From the NCBI GenBank assembly GCA_014896535.1, contig JADBKE010000008.1, positions 54,438-118,437 of the forward strand: a stretch of DNA of 64,000 nucleotides. Direction: 5' to 3'. The position numbers and the translations under genes were made by a program. Origin of the DNA: Candidatus Fermentithermobacillaceae bacterium (GTDB lineage: Bacteria; Bacillota; Sulfobacillia; Fermentithermobacillales; DUSS01). The notes beneath the pieces were generated by a model. That model did no database searches, was not told the origin of the DNA, and saw nothing but the letters and a program-made list of their open reading frames with translations. Every line of letters begins with the position of its first letter. Positions within the stretch are counted from its first letter, which is position 1. Shown piece after piece: positions 26,683-35,674 of this stretch.

Positions 26683-27075
26683 CTAGCGTTCATACGCTGC
26701 CCGCTTGTTTGCTCTTTGTCCCACATTCGACGGTGCCGGTGAATGAACCACCGGCTTTCCGACAGATTTAACGGTAACCCGTTTAGCGGAGGACTGGTTT
26801 CTCGCAGTGGCTCTCTGGGCCTGCTCAGCAAGGACTTCATCCTTAATCTTGTTTCGGTTCCAGAGCACGACGTTGTTTGTCCTTGCCAGTTCAATAGCCT
26901 CTTTTGCGAAGAAGCTGTTGGTCACAACCATCGCGCTGCCGGCCCCGTAACCCTGGGCTGCGGTGATTTCCTGAATTGCGCTCACCCGCACCTTGCCGCT
27001 CCACCTGTTGGCCTGGACAACAGTGGTGACCGGGCCTTTTCCCAAAATCAAGTCCGCGCCGTAGTCACCGTGTTC
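26683..27075 (-). pseudogene. Mrr-type restriction endonuclease fragment
   Basis: The frame shows an Mrr_cat-like stretch: HGDYGADLILGKGPVTTVVQANRWSGKV, AIQEITAAQGYGAGSAMVVTNSFF and ELARTNNVVLWNR. The usual catalytic QxK is QAN here, so the lysine is lost. The track ORF is longer at its N-terminus only because it reads antisense through a transposase fragment; the genuine part begins near 27075. An N-terminal DNA-binding domain is absent. Confidence 0.7.
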
Positions 27076-27084
27076 CTTGATGGA

Positions 27085-27231
27085 GCCCTTACGCTGCAGG
27101 AAATGAGGCCGTTGCTCAAGGAGTGGACGATGCAGGTGGATAATGAGCTGCGACGACACCAAAGCCTGGGGTATGTGAGCCCCGCCCGCTACCTGGAAAC
27201 GCTCGGCATAGGCCGGTGTGTCTCGTGATCT
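27085..27231 (+). pseudogene. C-terminal fragment of an rve-type (IS3/IS481-like) transposase
   Basis: The plus frame ending in QVDNELRRHQSLGYVSPARYLETLG is the characteristic tail of integrase-core transposases (RPHQSLGYxTPAEY). No catalytic DDE residues remain. It abuts the Mrr fragment tail to tail. Confidence 0.7.
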
Positions 27232-27515
27232 GAACTTGTACATGCTCTTGCAGCAATGGCTGTCAAAGTGATAGAGATTATGCGTGCACTTGCAAAGGAC
27301 GAGTGAGGAATATGGTTCGAAAAAAGTACTAGCGATTTTTAGGGAGAGCCAGATACGAGCTGCATAGTGGAAGAATAGGATGACAGAATTGGTGGGAGAT
27401 AGCGGTTATCTCACCGGTGGGGCATAGACCTTATGTACGAGAAAAGCCGCATCTTCCGCCAGGTCCCTAAGGCAGTACGAAGGAATGTAAGGGCGAGAAC
27501 CGAGGAGGGATATTT

Positions 27516-28283
27516 ATGCGACAGAGGGTAAGAGTTGTATTGAACATTATCGTGGTACTAATATTCGTTGCAATAATTACATTTTTACCTACGTTCGATT
27601 TGAAAACAAGTAAAATGATATCTAAAGAAACAGATAATTTTGTTTTTTATTATGGAAAACAAGATGAAAGCGCAGTATTGGATATGGCAGATATCTTAGA
27701 GAAATCATGTAAGAAAATTAACTCTGCTATGAATTTTAACCGAAGTGGAAAAACAGAAGTATATGTTTATCCTGACCTCGGGAGTTTTCATACAAAAAAA
27801 TATGGTTATTTAGGCAGGATTTTATGTCCAGACTGGTATATTGGAGATAACATAAAAGACAAAGTAATTATCGTCTCTCCGTTAAATCCAGGGCCAGTAC
27901 ATGATTATACTAGTGTAGTTCAGGCTGTTGTGCATGAATACGTTCATACGATAATTTATGCGATAAATAGAAAAACACCAAAATTTCTAAACGAAGGGTT
28001 GGCAGGCTACCTATCAGGTAATACTAAACCAAATTATCCGTTAGAAAATGTTCCTAGTATACAGGATACGAAAATAAATAATCCTATCAGGTTTGCTAAC
28101 AAAGGACTCTATGCTTTTTCTTATACATACATAGAATTCCTCGATAAAAATTATGGCATGAGTAAAATTATGAACCTAATAAGGAATCCGTCAGCATACG
28201 AGGAAGTATTTGGCGTATCTGAAGAAGACATATACAAACAGTGGGTCAAATATATTGAAGACAATTATCTAAGCGTCAAATAG
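27516..28283 (+). CDS. Membrane-anchored zinc metallopeptidase, AT-rich
   Basis: This 255-residue protein starts behind GAGGAGGG. An N-terminal span (VVLNIIVVLIFVAIITFLP) anchors it, with the rest outside. The zinc site VVHEYVHTII and, about 20 residues later, the third ligand in FLNEGLAGYLSG match gluzincins of the peptidase MA type. The DNA is strikingly AT-rich (poly-A/T codons such as AAA, ATA, TTT dominate) beside neighbours near 58-60 percent GC, so it was acquired recently from a low-GC donor. It lies between recombinase and transposase debris; the substrate is unknown. Confidence 0.8.
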   Translation: MRQRVRVVLNIIVVLIFVAIITFLPTFDLKTSKMISKETDNFVFYYGKQDESAVLDMADILEKSCKKINSAMNFNRSGKTEVYVYPDLGSFHTKKYGYLGRILCPDWYIGDNIKDKVIIVSPLNPGPVHDYTSVVQAVVHEYVHTIIYAINRKTPKFLNEGLAGYLSGNTKPNYPLENVPSIQDTKINNPIRFANKGLYAFSYTYIEFLDKNYGMSKIMNLIRNPSAYEEVFGVSEEDIYKQWVKYIEDNYLSVK

Positions 28284-28305
28284 CCCCCACCCTGCAAGGA
28301 GCAGT

Positions 28306-28895
28306 TCAAGTGTGATTAGTTCGGCAACACCGGCTCGCTAGCCGTGCTCGCGGGCACGGCAGGACGCCCGGCCGCGTCGCCAGGTAGTTCACCACGGCCC
28401 TGCGGGCCTGAAGGTTTAGGGGGACTTCCAGGTATTTGTTCTCTTTGCCCCTCCGCACCAGAACCTTGCCTTTGCGTTCAGACAGCCGGATGTCTCCGAC
28501 CCTGAGAGCGCACAATTCGCCTACCCGGAGTCCTGCGTTGCTCAGAAGCTCGAACATAGCGATGTCTCTGGGCTTGCCCATCCGGTAGACTGCTCTCTTG
28601 GGCCTGTGGAGCTCCTGATCCGACAGTGCCTTCGGCGGTCTCCGCTGCTCGCGAGGCACCCCGATGCCCGACACCGGGTTCGATTTCACCAGCCCGACCG
28701 TTTCCGCCCACCGGAAGAAGCTGTTGAGCGCCCGGAGCTTCCTCGCCAGTGTCGCGGGCTTCTGCTCACTGATCGCGCCGAAGACCATCGGGCGAACGAC
28801 TGCACGTCACACAGGTAGCCACGGACAGTCGCAGGGCTCGCACCGGTCTCGACAAGGTGGTTCCGCTGCTCTTCAAATACAGAAGATCCCCCCAA
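28306..28895 (-). pseudogene. Tyrosine recombinase, N-terminal and central part, frameshifted and truncated
   Basis: The core-binding domain is in two frames: FEEQRNHLVETGASPATVRGYLCDVQSFARW (about 28895-28800), then ARKLRALNSFFRWAETVGLV onward. The catalytic domain begins with the Arg box NAGLRVGELCALRVGDIRL and runs to RRAVVNYLATRPGV, where similarity ends and no HxxR or Tyr box follows. The last part is about 85 percent identical at DNA level to the recombinase tail in the 18541-19183 chimera. These are halves of two related integrases. Confidence 0.8.
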
Positions 28896-29224
28896 GAAGG
28901 ATCGAGTTGCGAGTTTCTTAGGGGATAATGGGGCCTTCCAGGGGCAAAAACGAGTCTTGACCGGGGAATCTCACAATACGGTGTCCTATTGTTTGCGGAC
29001 ATGCTGCGCCGAGGTTATATGGCGAGAGCCTTTCCTGAAGGTGACTTCAGCCCGGCGCCCTCCTGGGTGCGCTATTGCGGGAACAGCGGGACGGGTGGCT
29101 GGTACCGCGGCAAGCTTCAACCATGAGTCTATGGCCGGCAGGCCTGAGCCCGGCCTCGAACCGGGGGATGTGAAAAATTCGAACCGGCCAGACGCGTCAA
29201 TTTCAGACTGGGCTTACGCTTTTG
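28896..29224. other. Island spacer, no gene recognised
   Basis: About 330 bp between the recombinase fragment and the lipoprotein gene. The ORFs crossing it have no ribosome site or recognisable motif. Confidence 0.4.
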
Positions 29225-30148
29225 CTAGTCAGGCATGGGTCGCCACGAAGGTGCATGACCGCGGACCACCTTCACGGCTTTAGTTGAATCATTCGGTGAA
29301 TAGTACACCCACGATGACCCCGACTGGAAAACCGTCAGTAGCCACGCCCCGGTACTGTTCTGACAGGCACTACCTACTTCGCCGAGGCCCGCTGTCACTG
29401 CCGCCGGAGGCTGAGCGGCGAAAAATGCAGAGGGGTTCTGGGTATATTGCGTTCCTGATACGTCCCGAACTACGTATCCTCCCCCTCGTTGGCTTCCGTA
29501 TCCGAAAATTACGTTGTCAGTCCATCGCAAAAGGCTTATTACATAACCCGGCTCTCCGGAAAACACGGTATCGCTCTGTCCGCTACTCAGGTCCACTGAA
29601 ATCAGATCGTAGTGGTAGGTGTCAGGACTGGCTGCAGTACCGCGAAGAATCGGGTAGCAGATGCGATGACCATCGGGCGACCACAACACATTTCCAGACG
29701 TAACGAACCTGCTGATGATCGAGCCCTTATGTATATCTGCGATGAGGACCTCGGAGTAAGGATACCCGCTGGTACGAAGCATGAGTAATGACCCCGATGG
29801 AGACCAGCTAAGTTCCACGGCTGAGCTGAAGAAGGTCTCTGCAGGCTCATTCAGGTCTACTTTACCCACGGTCATTCCACCGAGTTCTACGTAACCGAGA
29901 TACGCATGCCCGTCTGACGGATCTCTATACGCGAAACCCAACAGATCTCCCTTTGGTGACCATGCGGGGCCCATAGCCTCTGGCCCCGCATGGTCTGAAC
30001 GCCATATGAGCCGCCGAGATGCAAGGTCATAGACTGCAGTTCGTCCCTGGTCATCTACGTACGCGAAAACCCCTTGTGCTCGGATACTTGAACAGCCTGT
30101 CAGAAGACTAACGAGAAGCAAGCCGAGGATTGCAGCTCGGCGTGTCAT
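29225..30148 (-). CDS. Secreted lipoprotein with TolB/WD40-like beta-propeller
   Basis: This 307-residue protein has a lipoprotein signal (AILGLLLVSLLTGCSS, Cys at about 19). Blades repeat around the motif W-S-P-x-G (GPAWSPKGDLLGFAY, LSWSPSGSLLMLR, VLWSPDGHRICYP), typical of TolB-like PD40 repeats. It is probably a cell-surface binding or scaffolding protein. It lies just downstream of the truncated C39-like peptidase gene on the same strand and may have formed an operon with it before the transposon inserted. Confidence 0.75.
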   Translation of the reverse strand: MTRRAAILGLLLVSLLTGCSSIRAQGVFAYVDDQGRTAVYDLASRRLIWRSDHAGPEAMGPAWSPKGDLLGFAYRDPSDGHAYLGYVELGGMTVGKVDLNEPAETFFSSAVELSWSPSGSLLMLRTSGYPYSEVLIADIHKGSIISRFVTSGNVLWSPDGHRICYPILRGTAASPDTYHYDLISVDLSSGQSDTVFSGEPGYVISLLRWTDNVIFGYGSQRGGGYVVRDVSGTQYTQNPSAFFAAQPPAAVTAGLGEVGSACQNSTGAWLLTVFQSGSSWVYYSPNDSTKAVKVVRGHAPSWRPMPD

Positions 30149-30159
30149 GGACGCTCACC

Positions 30160-30436
30160 TCAGGGATTGTAGATTATTAAGGACGAGGGATAGCATCCCC
30201 AGCTAGTATAGTACGTCAAGGGGTGGGAAAGGCCATCAGCAGGATCGACTATCATGTAGCTCGAGGGATCGTACCAATACCCGTCGACCGAGTACACCAC
30301 AACCCAGTGATGTCCTTGGGACGGCTCAGTTATAGGTGCCTTTCCCCTACTGATCGCGTAAGCCAAGTCGTACCAGTCACCGGTCGTGAAGCTTTTTCCG
30401 AAATAGACATATGGGCTAGTGCCTACCTTGCCTTGG
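30160..30436 (-). pseudogene. C-terminal fragment of a C39-like papain-fold peptidase, cut by a transposon
   Basis: The frame includes DWYDLAYAISRGKAP and the HHWVVVYSVDGYW / DPADG pair, which match the catalytic His and Asp/Asn region of C39-like secreted peptidases. The catalytic Cys half is missing, because the transposon terminus (TACCGTC) starts at 30440. Sequence on the far side of the transposon (about 33443-33500, minus strand) may hold a short continuation (FHSGKG), but no Cys motif is visible. Confidence 0.65.
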
Positions 30437-30542
30437 CTCTACCGTCTCACGTTTTCCTGACCGAGTTGTCTCAGATTGAGATGACTTTTTCGTGACACAA
30501 AGAAGGCTGCCCTGGAAGGAGGGGCAGCCGCCGGGTTAGGTT

Positions 30543-31342
30543 TCAGTTCCCGTTCAAATCCTGGATCACCCTGAGCACCAGCTTCTGCTCGATGAGTTCC
30601 TTCTGCTCGATGAAGGCGGCCAGGAGTGAATTGGCGCAAACGTGGTTAATGCGCCTGGGGATGCCACGGGCGTACTGGAAGATCTCCTCGATAGCCTCCG
30701 GGGTGAACAGGGGCGAGGTACGGCCTGCCACTTTGAGGTGATGGGCGATGTACTCCCCGGTCTCCGGGGCGGTGAGTCCCCGCATGTGGTACCGCACCAT
30801 GAGCCGCTGGGTGATGTGGTCGTAGCAGGAAAGCCGGAGTCTGTCCCGGAGTGGGGTTTGTCCCACGAGGATGAGCGCCATGGGACATGCGCTGTCCATG
30901 GCGAAATTGGTGAGCAGCCTCAGTTCTTGCAGGCTGGCTTCAGGCAGCAGGTGGGCGTCGTCGATCACGACCACCGGGGTCTTTCCGTGCTCGAACACGG
31001 CCCACAGGGTATCGGCGAGCTGCTTTACGGTGTCTGACTTGTGGTAACGGGGCTCCACGCCGAGGCCGAGGAGCAGTTGGCGGTAAAGCCCCCGAGCGGG
31101 GAGCAGGGGTACAGCCAGCGTGACCTGAGTGGGTCCAGGGCGGCACGCAGGGCTCGCAGGCAAGTAGACTTGCCCGAGCCCACGTCCCCGGTGAGGAGAG
31201 CCATGCCCCTCTGCATGACGGCCCAGTTCAGGCGGGCCAGGGCCTCGAGGTGGTCCTGGGAAGGAAAGAGTTGGTCTGGGGGAAGGTCCCGGCCAAATGG
31301 GGTGCGGGTGAAGTTGAAGAAGCTCTCGTACATGCTATTCAC
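30543..31342 (-). pseudogene. TniB/ExeA-like transposition ATPase, frameshifted
   Basis: The N-terminal frame (MYESFFNFTRTPFGRDLPPDQLF) has Walker A GDVGSGKST. The rest continues in another frame from about 31132 (PTQVTLAVPLLPARGLYRQLL) with Walker B VVVIDDAHLL, sensor QTPLRDRLRL and the C-terminal RGIPRRINHV region. A single-base change near 31132 separates the two. The ATG overlaps the transposase stop region as expected in this transposon type. Without programmed frameshifting the protein is not made in full. Confidence 0.82.
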
Positions 31343-32421
31343 CTCCGTGTGCGTTTTCTGATTTCCTCAAGGTAAATTGAGATGTGCCGGCCGGTACCCA
31401 GGTGTCGGCAGGCATGTTCCAGGGCTTCCCGGCAGAGATTGCTGTCCAAGAGGCCGTACGTGGCCCAGAACTCCCGGGCCTCCCTGGTTTCGGCCTCGGT
31501 GAGGTTGTGCCCCAGGCCGAGGTGCAGGAGAGCAAGGAGCGGGGCCACTCCACCCGTGGCTCCGGGAAGCGAAGTTTTGGGCAGTTCGGAAAAACGCAGG
31601 CGCTCGACTTCCTCGGCGAGATGGCGGTCGTGCTGGGAGCGCAGGAGTTTGAGGTAACTCATGCTGAGCTGGGCGGGCGCAGGGGCTGACTCGGTGCTGC
31701 GCGAAAGGGATGTCTTGTTCAGGGTTAGAGGGACCGCCACCTGGTAGAAGCGGCCGTCAACCCACACTTCAACCCGGGTGAGGTCGAAGGGGTCGTAGCG
31801 CACCTCGACCTTCTGCCGGTCCCTGAGTTCGGGGTCCACCTGGTAGCGGTTGCTGCCGATACGTATGGTGGCGTCCTTCCCCGGTCGTCTGGGGTCGGGG
31901 AGGAAGATGCCGTCGGCCTGGTCGATCTGCCACAGTTCCCCTGGTTGTTCCCGCTCGAAGCGCTGATAGACCCGGCGCGGGCCCGGCTGTTTGCGGGCGA
32001 GGCCGAGGGCGTGGAGGTGCCGGTGCAGGGTAGCCCGGGAGATGGACCCCTTTGCCACCCCCGAGTTGGGGTCGGCCTCCAGCATCCGGATGATCTGAGG
32101 GACGGAGCGGGCGGGCAACTCCCGCTTGAGCCGGGCGGCCCGCTCGATGAGGGTGGGGGTAAGGGCACGCGGTTTTCCCCGGTCCTTCCGAGGTTTGCGC
32201 TTGAGTGCCTCGAACCCTCCCTTGCGGTAGCGGGCCAGCCAGGACTTGAGGGCGGAAACCGACAGACGCACCTTCTCTCCGCCCGGAGCCTCCCATTCCT
32301 GGTTGGCCAGGCGCTGCAGGATGCGAGTCTGCTCGCCGCGCGGGAGTTTCCGCTGCAACAGTTCGGCTATGCAGCCGTAGCGGAACAGCGCCACCTGCAC
32401 CCTGCGGTCCTCGTCGTCCAT
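31339..32421 (-). pseudogene. Mu-type transposase with DDE core deleted
   Basis: The frame starts at ATG 32421 (GGGAGGTG seven bases before). N-terminal helix-turn-helix domains are intact (VRLSVSALKSWLARYRKGGFEALKRKPRKD and the second HTH up to RPGPRR-like YQRFEREQPGELWQIDQADG). The first Asp of the DDE triad lies in WQIDQ. Sequence then jumps at LPDPRRPGK into the Mu C-terminal barrel (DATIRIGSNRYQVDPEL, VEVRYDPFDLTRVEVWVDG). Roughly 200 residues with the other two acidic residues are missing, while the frame stays open, so a stable but inactive protein could be made. Confidence 0.82.
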
Positions 32422-32659
32422 CTTCTGGCACCTCCCGGCCCCGAGCGTACTACCCGGGCACCGGGACTGAATACTTCGGGTTGTGTGGGACATGCACCCG
32501 GGGACGGTGTTCTTCCTGTTTGTAGCAGCAGAGTCGGAACCCATCCAGGCATCATATCCTGGAGCAGATGGTTGCTGGTTCGAAAGGCAGCATATGGACG
32601 GGAGAGGCATGGAGTCTTCCCTGTTCGGGATGGGTTACAGCCAGATGGGGGTGTCCTCC

Positions 32660-33286
32660 TCAGCGCTGGCACTGAGGTGGACGTTGCACCACCCGAGCGG
32701 CCTTGAGGCGGGGAAATCGAGGTCGGCTTTGATCGCGCCGGCAGGCGAGCCAGAAGGCAATGATGGCCGCGTGGAGGAGTTTCAACTTGTCGCCGGTGAA
32801 AGGGCGCAGGAGAGTGTCCAGTTCAAGTTCGGGGTCAAGCCGCCTGGCATCGCGGGAGAGCATGGCCACGACCCTGTCCGCCAGGTTGCGGATGCGGCGG
32901 ATCCAGCGCTGGAGGGTGGATGGGGAAACCTGCGTGATGGCGTTGGCCAACTGGTACCAGGAACATCCCCTGAGGCGGAGGCGGAACGCCCTGTCGACAA
33001 GAGCCATCAGGCAGGGCCGGTGAGGTGCGAGGAACCAGGGGAGCACGGCGTGGGTTCGACGGCATCCGGGGCAGCGCACCCTTCGAACCTTAACACCTAT
33101 CTTACGCCAGTACCATCCGTGGCCCTGCAGTTTCCGTCCGCACTTCGGGCACTTGCGGGGCAAAGCTTGCCGGGCTTCCTCATCGCCCGACTCGTATCTA
33201 TCGTGCCAGCTCTTGTACTCCTTGACGTTGGAACCCAGGTTCCTTACGATGATCAACGGGATCTGGGTTCTACCCACAACCAACAC
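32660..33286 (-). CDS. DUF6431-type zinc-ribbon protein of the Mu-like transposon
   Basis: This protein of about 200 residues has two CxxC pairs (KCPKCGRKLQGHGWYW and RCPGCRRTHAVLPWFLAPHR), followed by a helix-turn-helix-like part (CSWYQLANAITQVSPSTLQRWIRRI). I associate this arrangement with the accessory protein encoded beside Mu-like transposases in Firmicutes. A TTG start at 33256 (LIIVRNLGSNVKEYKSW) fits the homologue at 35043 better than the track start. Its role in transposition is unproven. Confidence 0.65.
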   Translation of the reverse strand: MLVVGRTQIPLIIVRNLGSNVKEYKSWHDRYESGDEEARQALPRKCPKCGRKLQGHGWYWRKIGVKVRRVRCPGCRRTHAVLPWFLAPHRPCLMALVDRAFRLRLRGCSWYQLANAITQVSPSTLQRWIRRIRNLADRVVAMLSRDARRLDPELELDTLLRPFTGDKLKLLHAAIIAFWLACRRDQSRPRFPRLKAARVVQRPPQCQR

Positions 33287-33442
33287 AGGCCTCTTGCGCT
33301 TCGGAGCCGTGGCAAGAGGCCTGATCTTTCTCCGCCCAGGCAGAACCCCGTAGGAAGTTCCTCACCCCATCCAGTCTTTCCTTTTGGTCAGCCTAATGTG
33401 AGACAAACCGGCTCATTCAGGTCAAAACAATCTGCGACGGTA

Positions 33443-34079
33443 CCCTTTCCGCTATGGAAGCTCTGCTCCGACCCGTCCGCAGTCAGGTTCATGTGGGTTA
33501 CGGGGTATAACACTCAATAAGCGCTCACGTTGAGTCATCTGAGGCTTCAGCGGCCCGGGGCTTGGCCGGCAAGCTTTGCCCCGGGCCTAGGTGTGCCGAG
33601 GGGCAAGTCTACCCGCAGGGTGAAAGTCCGAGACACCGCTGGGGCATTGAGTGTGCGCATGACCATTTCGATTCCATCGGAGCTGGGCAGAGTGCGAGCG
33701 GAATGCGGATCGACAACACAGTTTAGCTCGCTGACTCTTTACTGGTTCTCAGCCAACTCTTCGTCAAATTGGCTCCGCTTCATGCCAGCCCGGGCAACTG
33801 CATCCAGACCCGTAGCAAACGGGAGATGGCATGTGGAGAATGAGAAAGGCACCGTACATAACCGCCTTTTCCTGTCGAACGTTGCAGAGTGTTCAGCCCA
33901 CGATACGGGCGAGAGGGGCCGACGATCTATCCCGAGAATTCCTGACTATAGCCAAGAGATGGAACACTCCTTGCCGGGCGTCCTCCTTGGCAGGGTTTCA
34001 GAGGAAAGGTCGCGGGACCAACGCGCAGCATATTCTTATTGCAGAAGATAAGGTCAATTCAGCAAAGGAGAACCGACTT
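33443..34079. other. Island spacer with GC-rich hairpin, no gene recognised
   Basis: About 640 bp between the transposon end and the exported protein gene. GGCCCGGGGC at about 33553 pairs with GCCCCGGGCC at about 33578. It is followed by a structured-looking segment (GGTGT...ACACC closing AGGGTGAAAGTCC) that recalls group II intron domain I but is too incomplete to call. ORFs here have no ribosome sites. Confidence 0.4.
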
Positions 34080-34934
34080 ATGCAGCGCCTCAACCATAGT
34101 TTGCTTTTCGCGGTCATCTTCGTCATCGTGGTGTGTCACTTTCCCAGGTGTTCTCTTGCGGAGGGTAGGCAACCGATGCCCACCGGGCCGGTCTTGGCGC
34201 ACCCGGAGTGGCAGGATAGGTGGCTCAAGTCCCAGGAGCAAGCTTCCACGGACGAGGAAGCTGTAAAGGCCACGGTTGATGCCTACTACCAGTTAAAATA
34301 TGAGAGCGCGCGGAATGATACCCTGTACGACTTCGGGTTTCTGTTCTTTACCGAGGATGAGGCCGGGCGGGACACTTATGCCTACGAGCGCGGACGGCTG
34401 CAGTACGAGCTGGCCTGCTGGAGAATGTGGAACACGCTGCTTAAGAGCTACGAGTACGCGCCCATATATGAGCAGGTCGACGTCCAGGGCGACCTCGCTA
34501 CGGTGGTGGTGCGCCCGCGAGCTTACGTCGTCTCCAGGGCCAGCCCCGAGCGCACGGATGAATTCGGCAAAGAACCTCATCGCCTCGTGCTGGTCCGTCG
34601 CGACAACCGCTGGTTGATCCAGCGAGAGCAGTACAGTGATGAGCAAACCCCCATTCTGCCGTACGGAACAGATTTTGACAAACTGACTCGTGAGCTGCCC
34701 GAGCGCGTGAAGAAGTTCTTGGAGGAGGACAAGGCGAAGGAGGGAGAGTTACGGGAGCTGGCACCAGAACGGTTCGAGCGGACTCCAGGCAACGCCCCCG
34801 CCGAGGGCTCTTCACGGTTTTTTGGTCGCGGATTGAAGTTAGCCATCGCGGTGTGTGGGTCGGCAGCGCTCGTAGGAGCGGGAGTGTTGCTGAGAAGGAG
34901 GAGGCGGATCCGATCGTGTCATTTTGCACATTAA
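34080..34934 (+). CDS. Exported, C-terminally anchored protein with NTF2-like region
   Basis: I chose ATG 34080, nine bases after AAAGGAG; the track ORF reads 83 codons upstream without support. The roughly 284-residue protein has a signal peptide (SLLFAVIFVIVVCHFPRCSLA). A central region, VKATVDAYYQLKYESARNDTLYDFGFLFF, resembles the NTF2-like domain found before amidase domains in some Firmicutes proteins. It ends in a Glu-rich linker and a C-terminal span (AIAVCGSAALVGAGVLL) with a RRRRR stop-transfer tail. No catalytic domain follows. Function unknown. Confidence 0.65.
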   Translation: MQRLNHSLLFAVIFVIVVCHFPRCSLAEGRQPMPTGPVLAHPEWQDRWLKSQEQASTDEEAVKATVDAYYQLKYESARNDTLYDFGFLFFTEDEAGRDTYAYERGRLQYELACWRMWNTLLKSYEYAPIYEQVDVQGDLATVVVRPRAYVVSRASPERTDEFGKEPHRLVLVRRDNRWLIQREQYSDEQTPILPYGTDFDKLTRELPERVKKFLEEDKAKEGELRELAPERFERTPGNAPAEGSSRFFGRGLKLAIAVCGSAALVGAGVLLRRRRRIRSCHFAH

Positions 34935-35042
34935 TCTTCCGGGTTTAGCGATTTCCTCTGTCACATTACTCTAGAATCTTGGCAATCCCTCCCCGGAGGA
35001 AAGTCATAATCTCTTTTCAGTTTCCTATGGGAGGAGGACAGC

Positions 35043-35553
35043 TTTGCAAATTGTCTAGAAAGCACCGGTCTCGCTCGAGGAATATGTCGCCCTGGGAAAG
35101 GAAGTCGAGTTTCCGGCCCCAAGAGAGTGTCCTGTCTGCAGGAGGAAAGTGAATCTAAAGCGCCATGGGTGGTACCTCCGGTACGCAGTGAGAGAGGACA
35201 TCGAAGTACAGGTCTGGATTCCGAGGCTTCTGTGCCCTGCGTGCGGCAGAACCGTTTCTCTTCTACCCTCGTTCCTAATTCCCCGGTTCCAGCGGACGGT
35301 GGGGTTCATCGTCAGGGCGCTGGGAAAGAAACTGTCCTGCTCAAGACAGATCATGGGGTTCTACTGGCACAGGTTCTTGGGGAACGTTAACCGCATAATC
35401 GCGTTCTTCCGGGACATCTTCACCGGGTTGACTTTGCCGAAGGACCCCAAGTTAAAGGCCATGAAACTCCGGGAGATGATGGAGGATTTCCCTCCTGAGG
35501 AATTCTCTCTCCTCTTCCATCAGCGCTTTCGCCGCAGTTTCATGGCAATTTGA
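35043..35553 (+). pseudogene. Second DUF6431-type protein gene with amber stop at codon 5
   Basis: TTG 35043 follows GGAGGAGG at good spacing and reads L-Q-I-V-stop-K-A-P-V-S-L-E-E-Y. The homologue at 32660-33286 reads LIIVR in the same place, so codon 5 was probably Arg and mutated to TAG. Downstream the frame is intact, with ECPVCRRKVNLKRHGWYLRY and LCPACGRTVSLLP zinc ribbons and a Lys/Phe-rich end. It could be re-initiated at GTG 35149, but that would drop the first CxxC. No transposase lies beside it. Confidence 0.7.
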
Positions 35554-35599
35554 TTTTACCCATACCCGGCCTCTTTCTCGGATCTGCGGGTTATTCTGG

Positions 35600-35641
35600 T
35601 CGGGGCGAGTGGATTTGAACCACCGACCTCATGGTCCCGAA
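35600..35641. repeat. Right attachment site of the genomic island (3' half of tRNA-Pro)
   Basis: This 42-bp segment of the intact tRNA gene matches 18374-18415 with one mismatch and the same orientation. Together they define an island of about 17.2 kb whose insertion preserved a functional tRNA. Confidence 0.85.
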
Positions 35642-35674
35642 CCATGCGCGCTGGCCAAGCTGCGCCACGCCCCG
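35600..35674 (-). tRNA. tRNA-Pro (anticodon CGG)
   Basis: The cloverleaf is complete: acceptor CGGGGCG/CGCCCCG with discriminator A, D arm GCGC/GCGC, anticodon stem CATGG/CCATG with loop TTCGGGA (anticodon CGG), 5-nt variable loop, and T arm GGTGG-TTCAAAT-CCACT. CCA is not encoded. It serves as the integration site of the island that lies on its 3' side. Confidence 0.95.

Larger units (their letters stand above)
30440..33442. mobile_element. Mu-like three-gene transposon (ATPase, DDE transposase, DUF6431 protein), internally damaged
   Basis: The element is bounded by imperfect inverted ends: TACCGTCTCACGTTTTCCTGA at the left, and reverse-complement TACCGTCGCAGATTG...GACCTGA at the right. Each end contains an internal TTGTCTCA, probably a transposase binding site. 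Within it are minus-strand genes for a DUF6431 zinc-finger protein, a Mu-type transposase and a TniB/ExeA-like ATPase. The transposase lacks its catalytic core and the ATPase is frameshifted. A second partial copy lies at 26298-26655. I saw no target-site duplication. Confidence 0.75.

Noticed and set aside
31945-32706. 253-residue plus ORF inside the transposon
   Set aside because: It is the antisense shadow of the transposase, with no motif or ribosome site.
33545-33655. Group II intron 5' domain
   Set aside because: AGGGTGAAAGTCC and nearby stems recall domain I, but no GUGYG start, no reverse transcriptase and no domain V were found.
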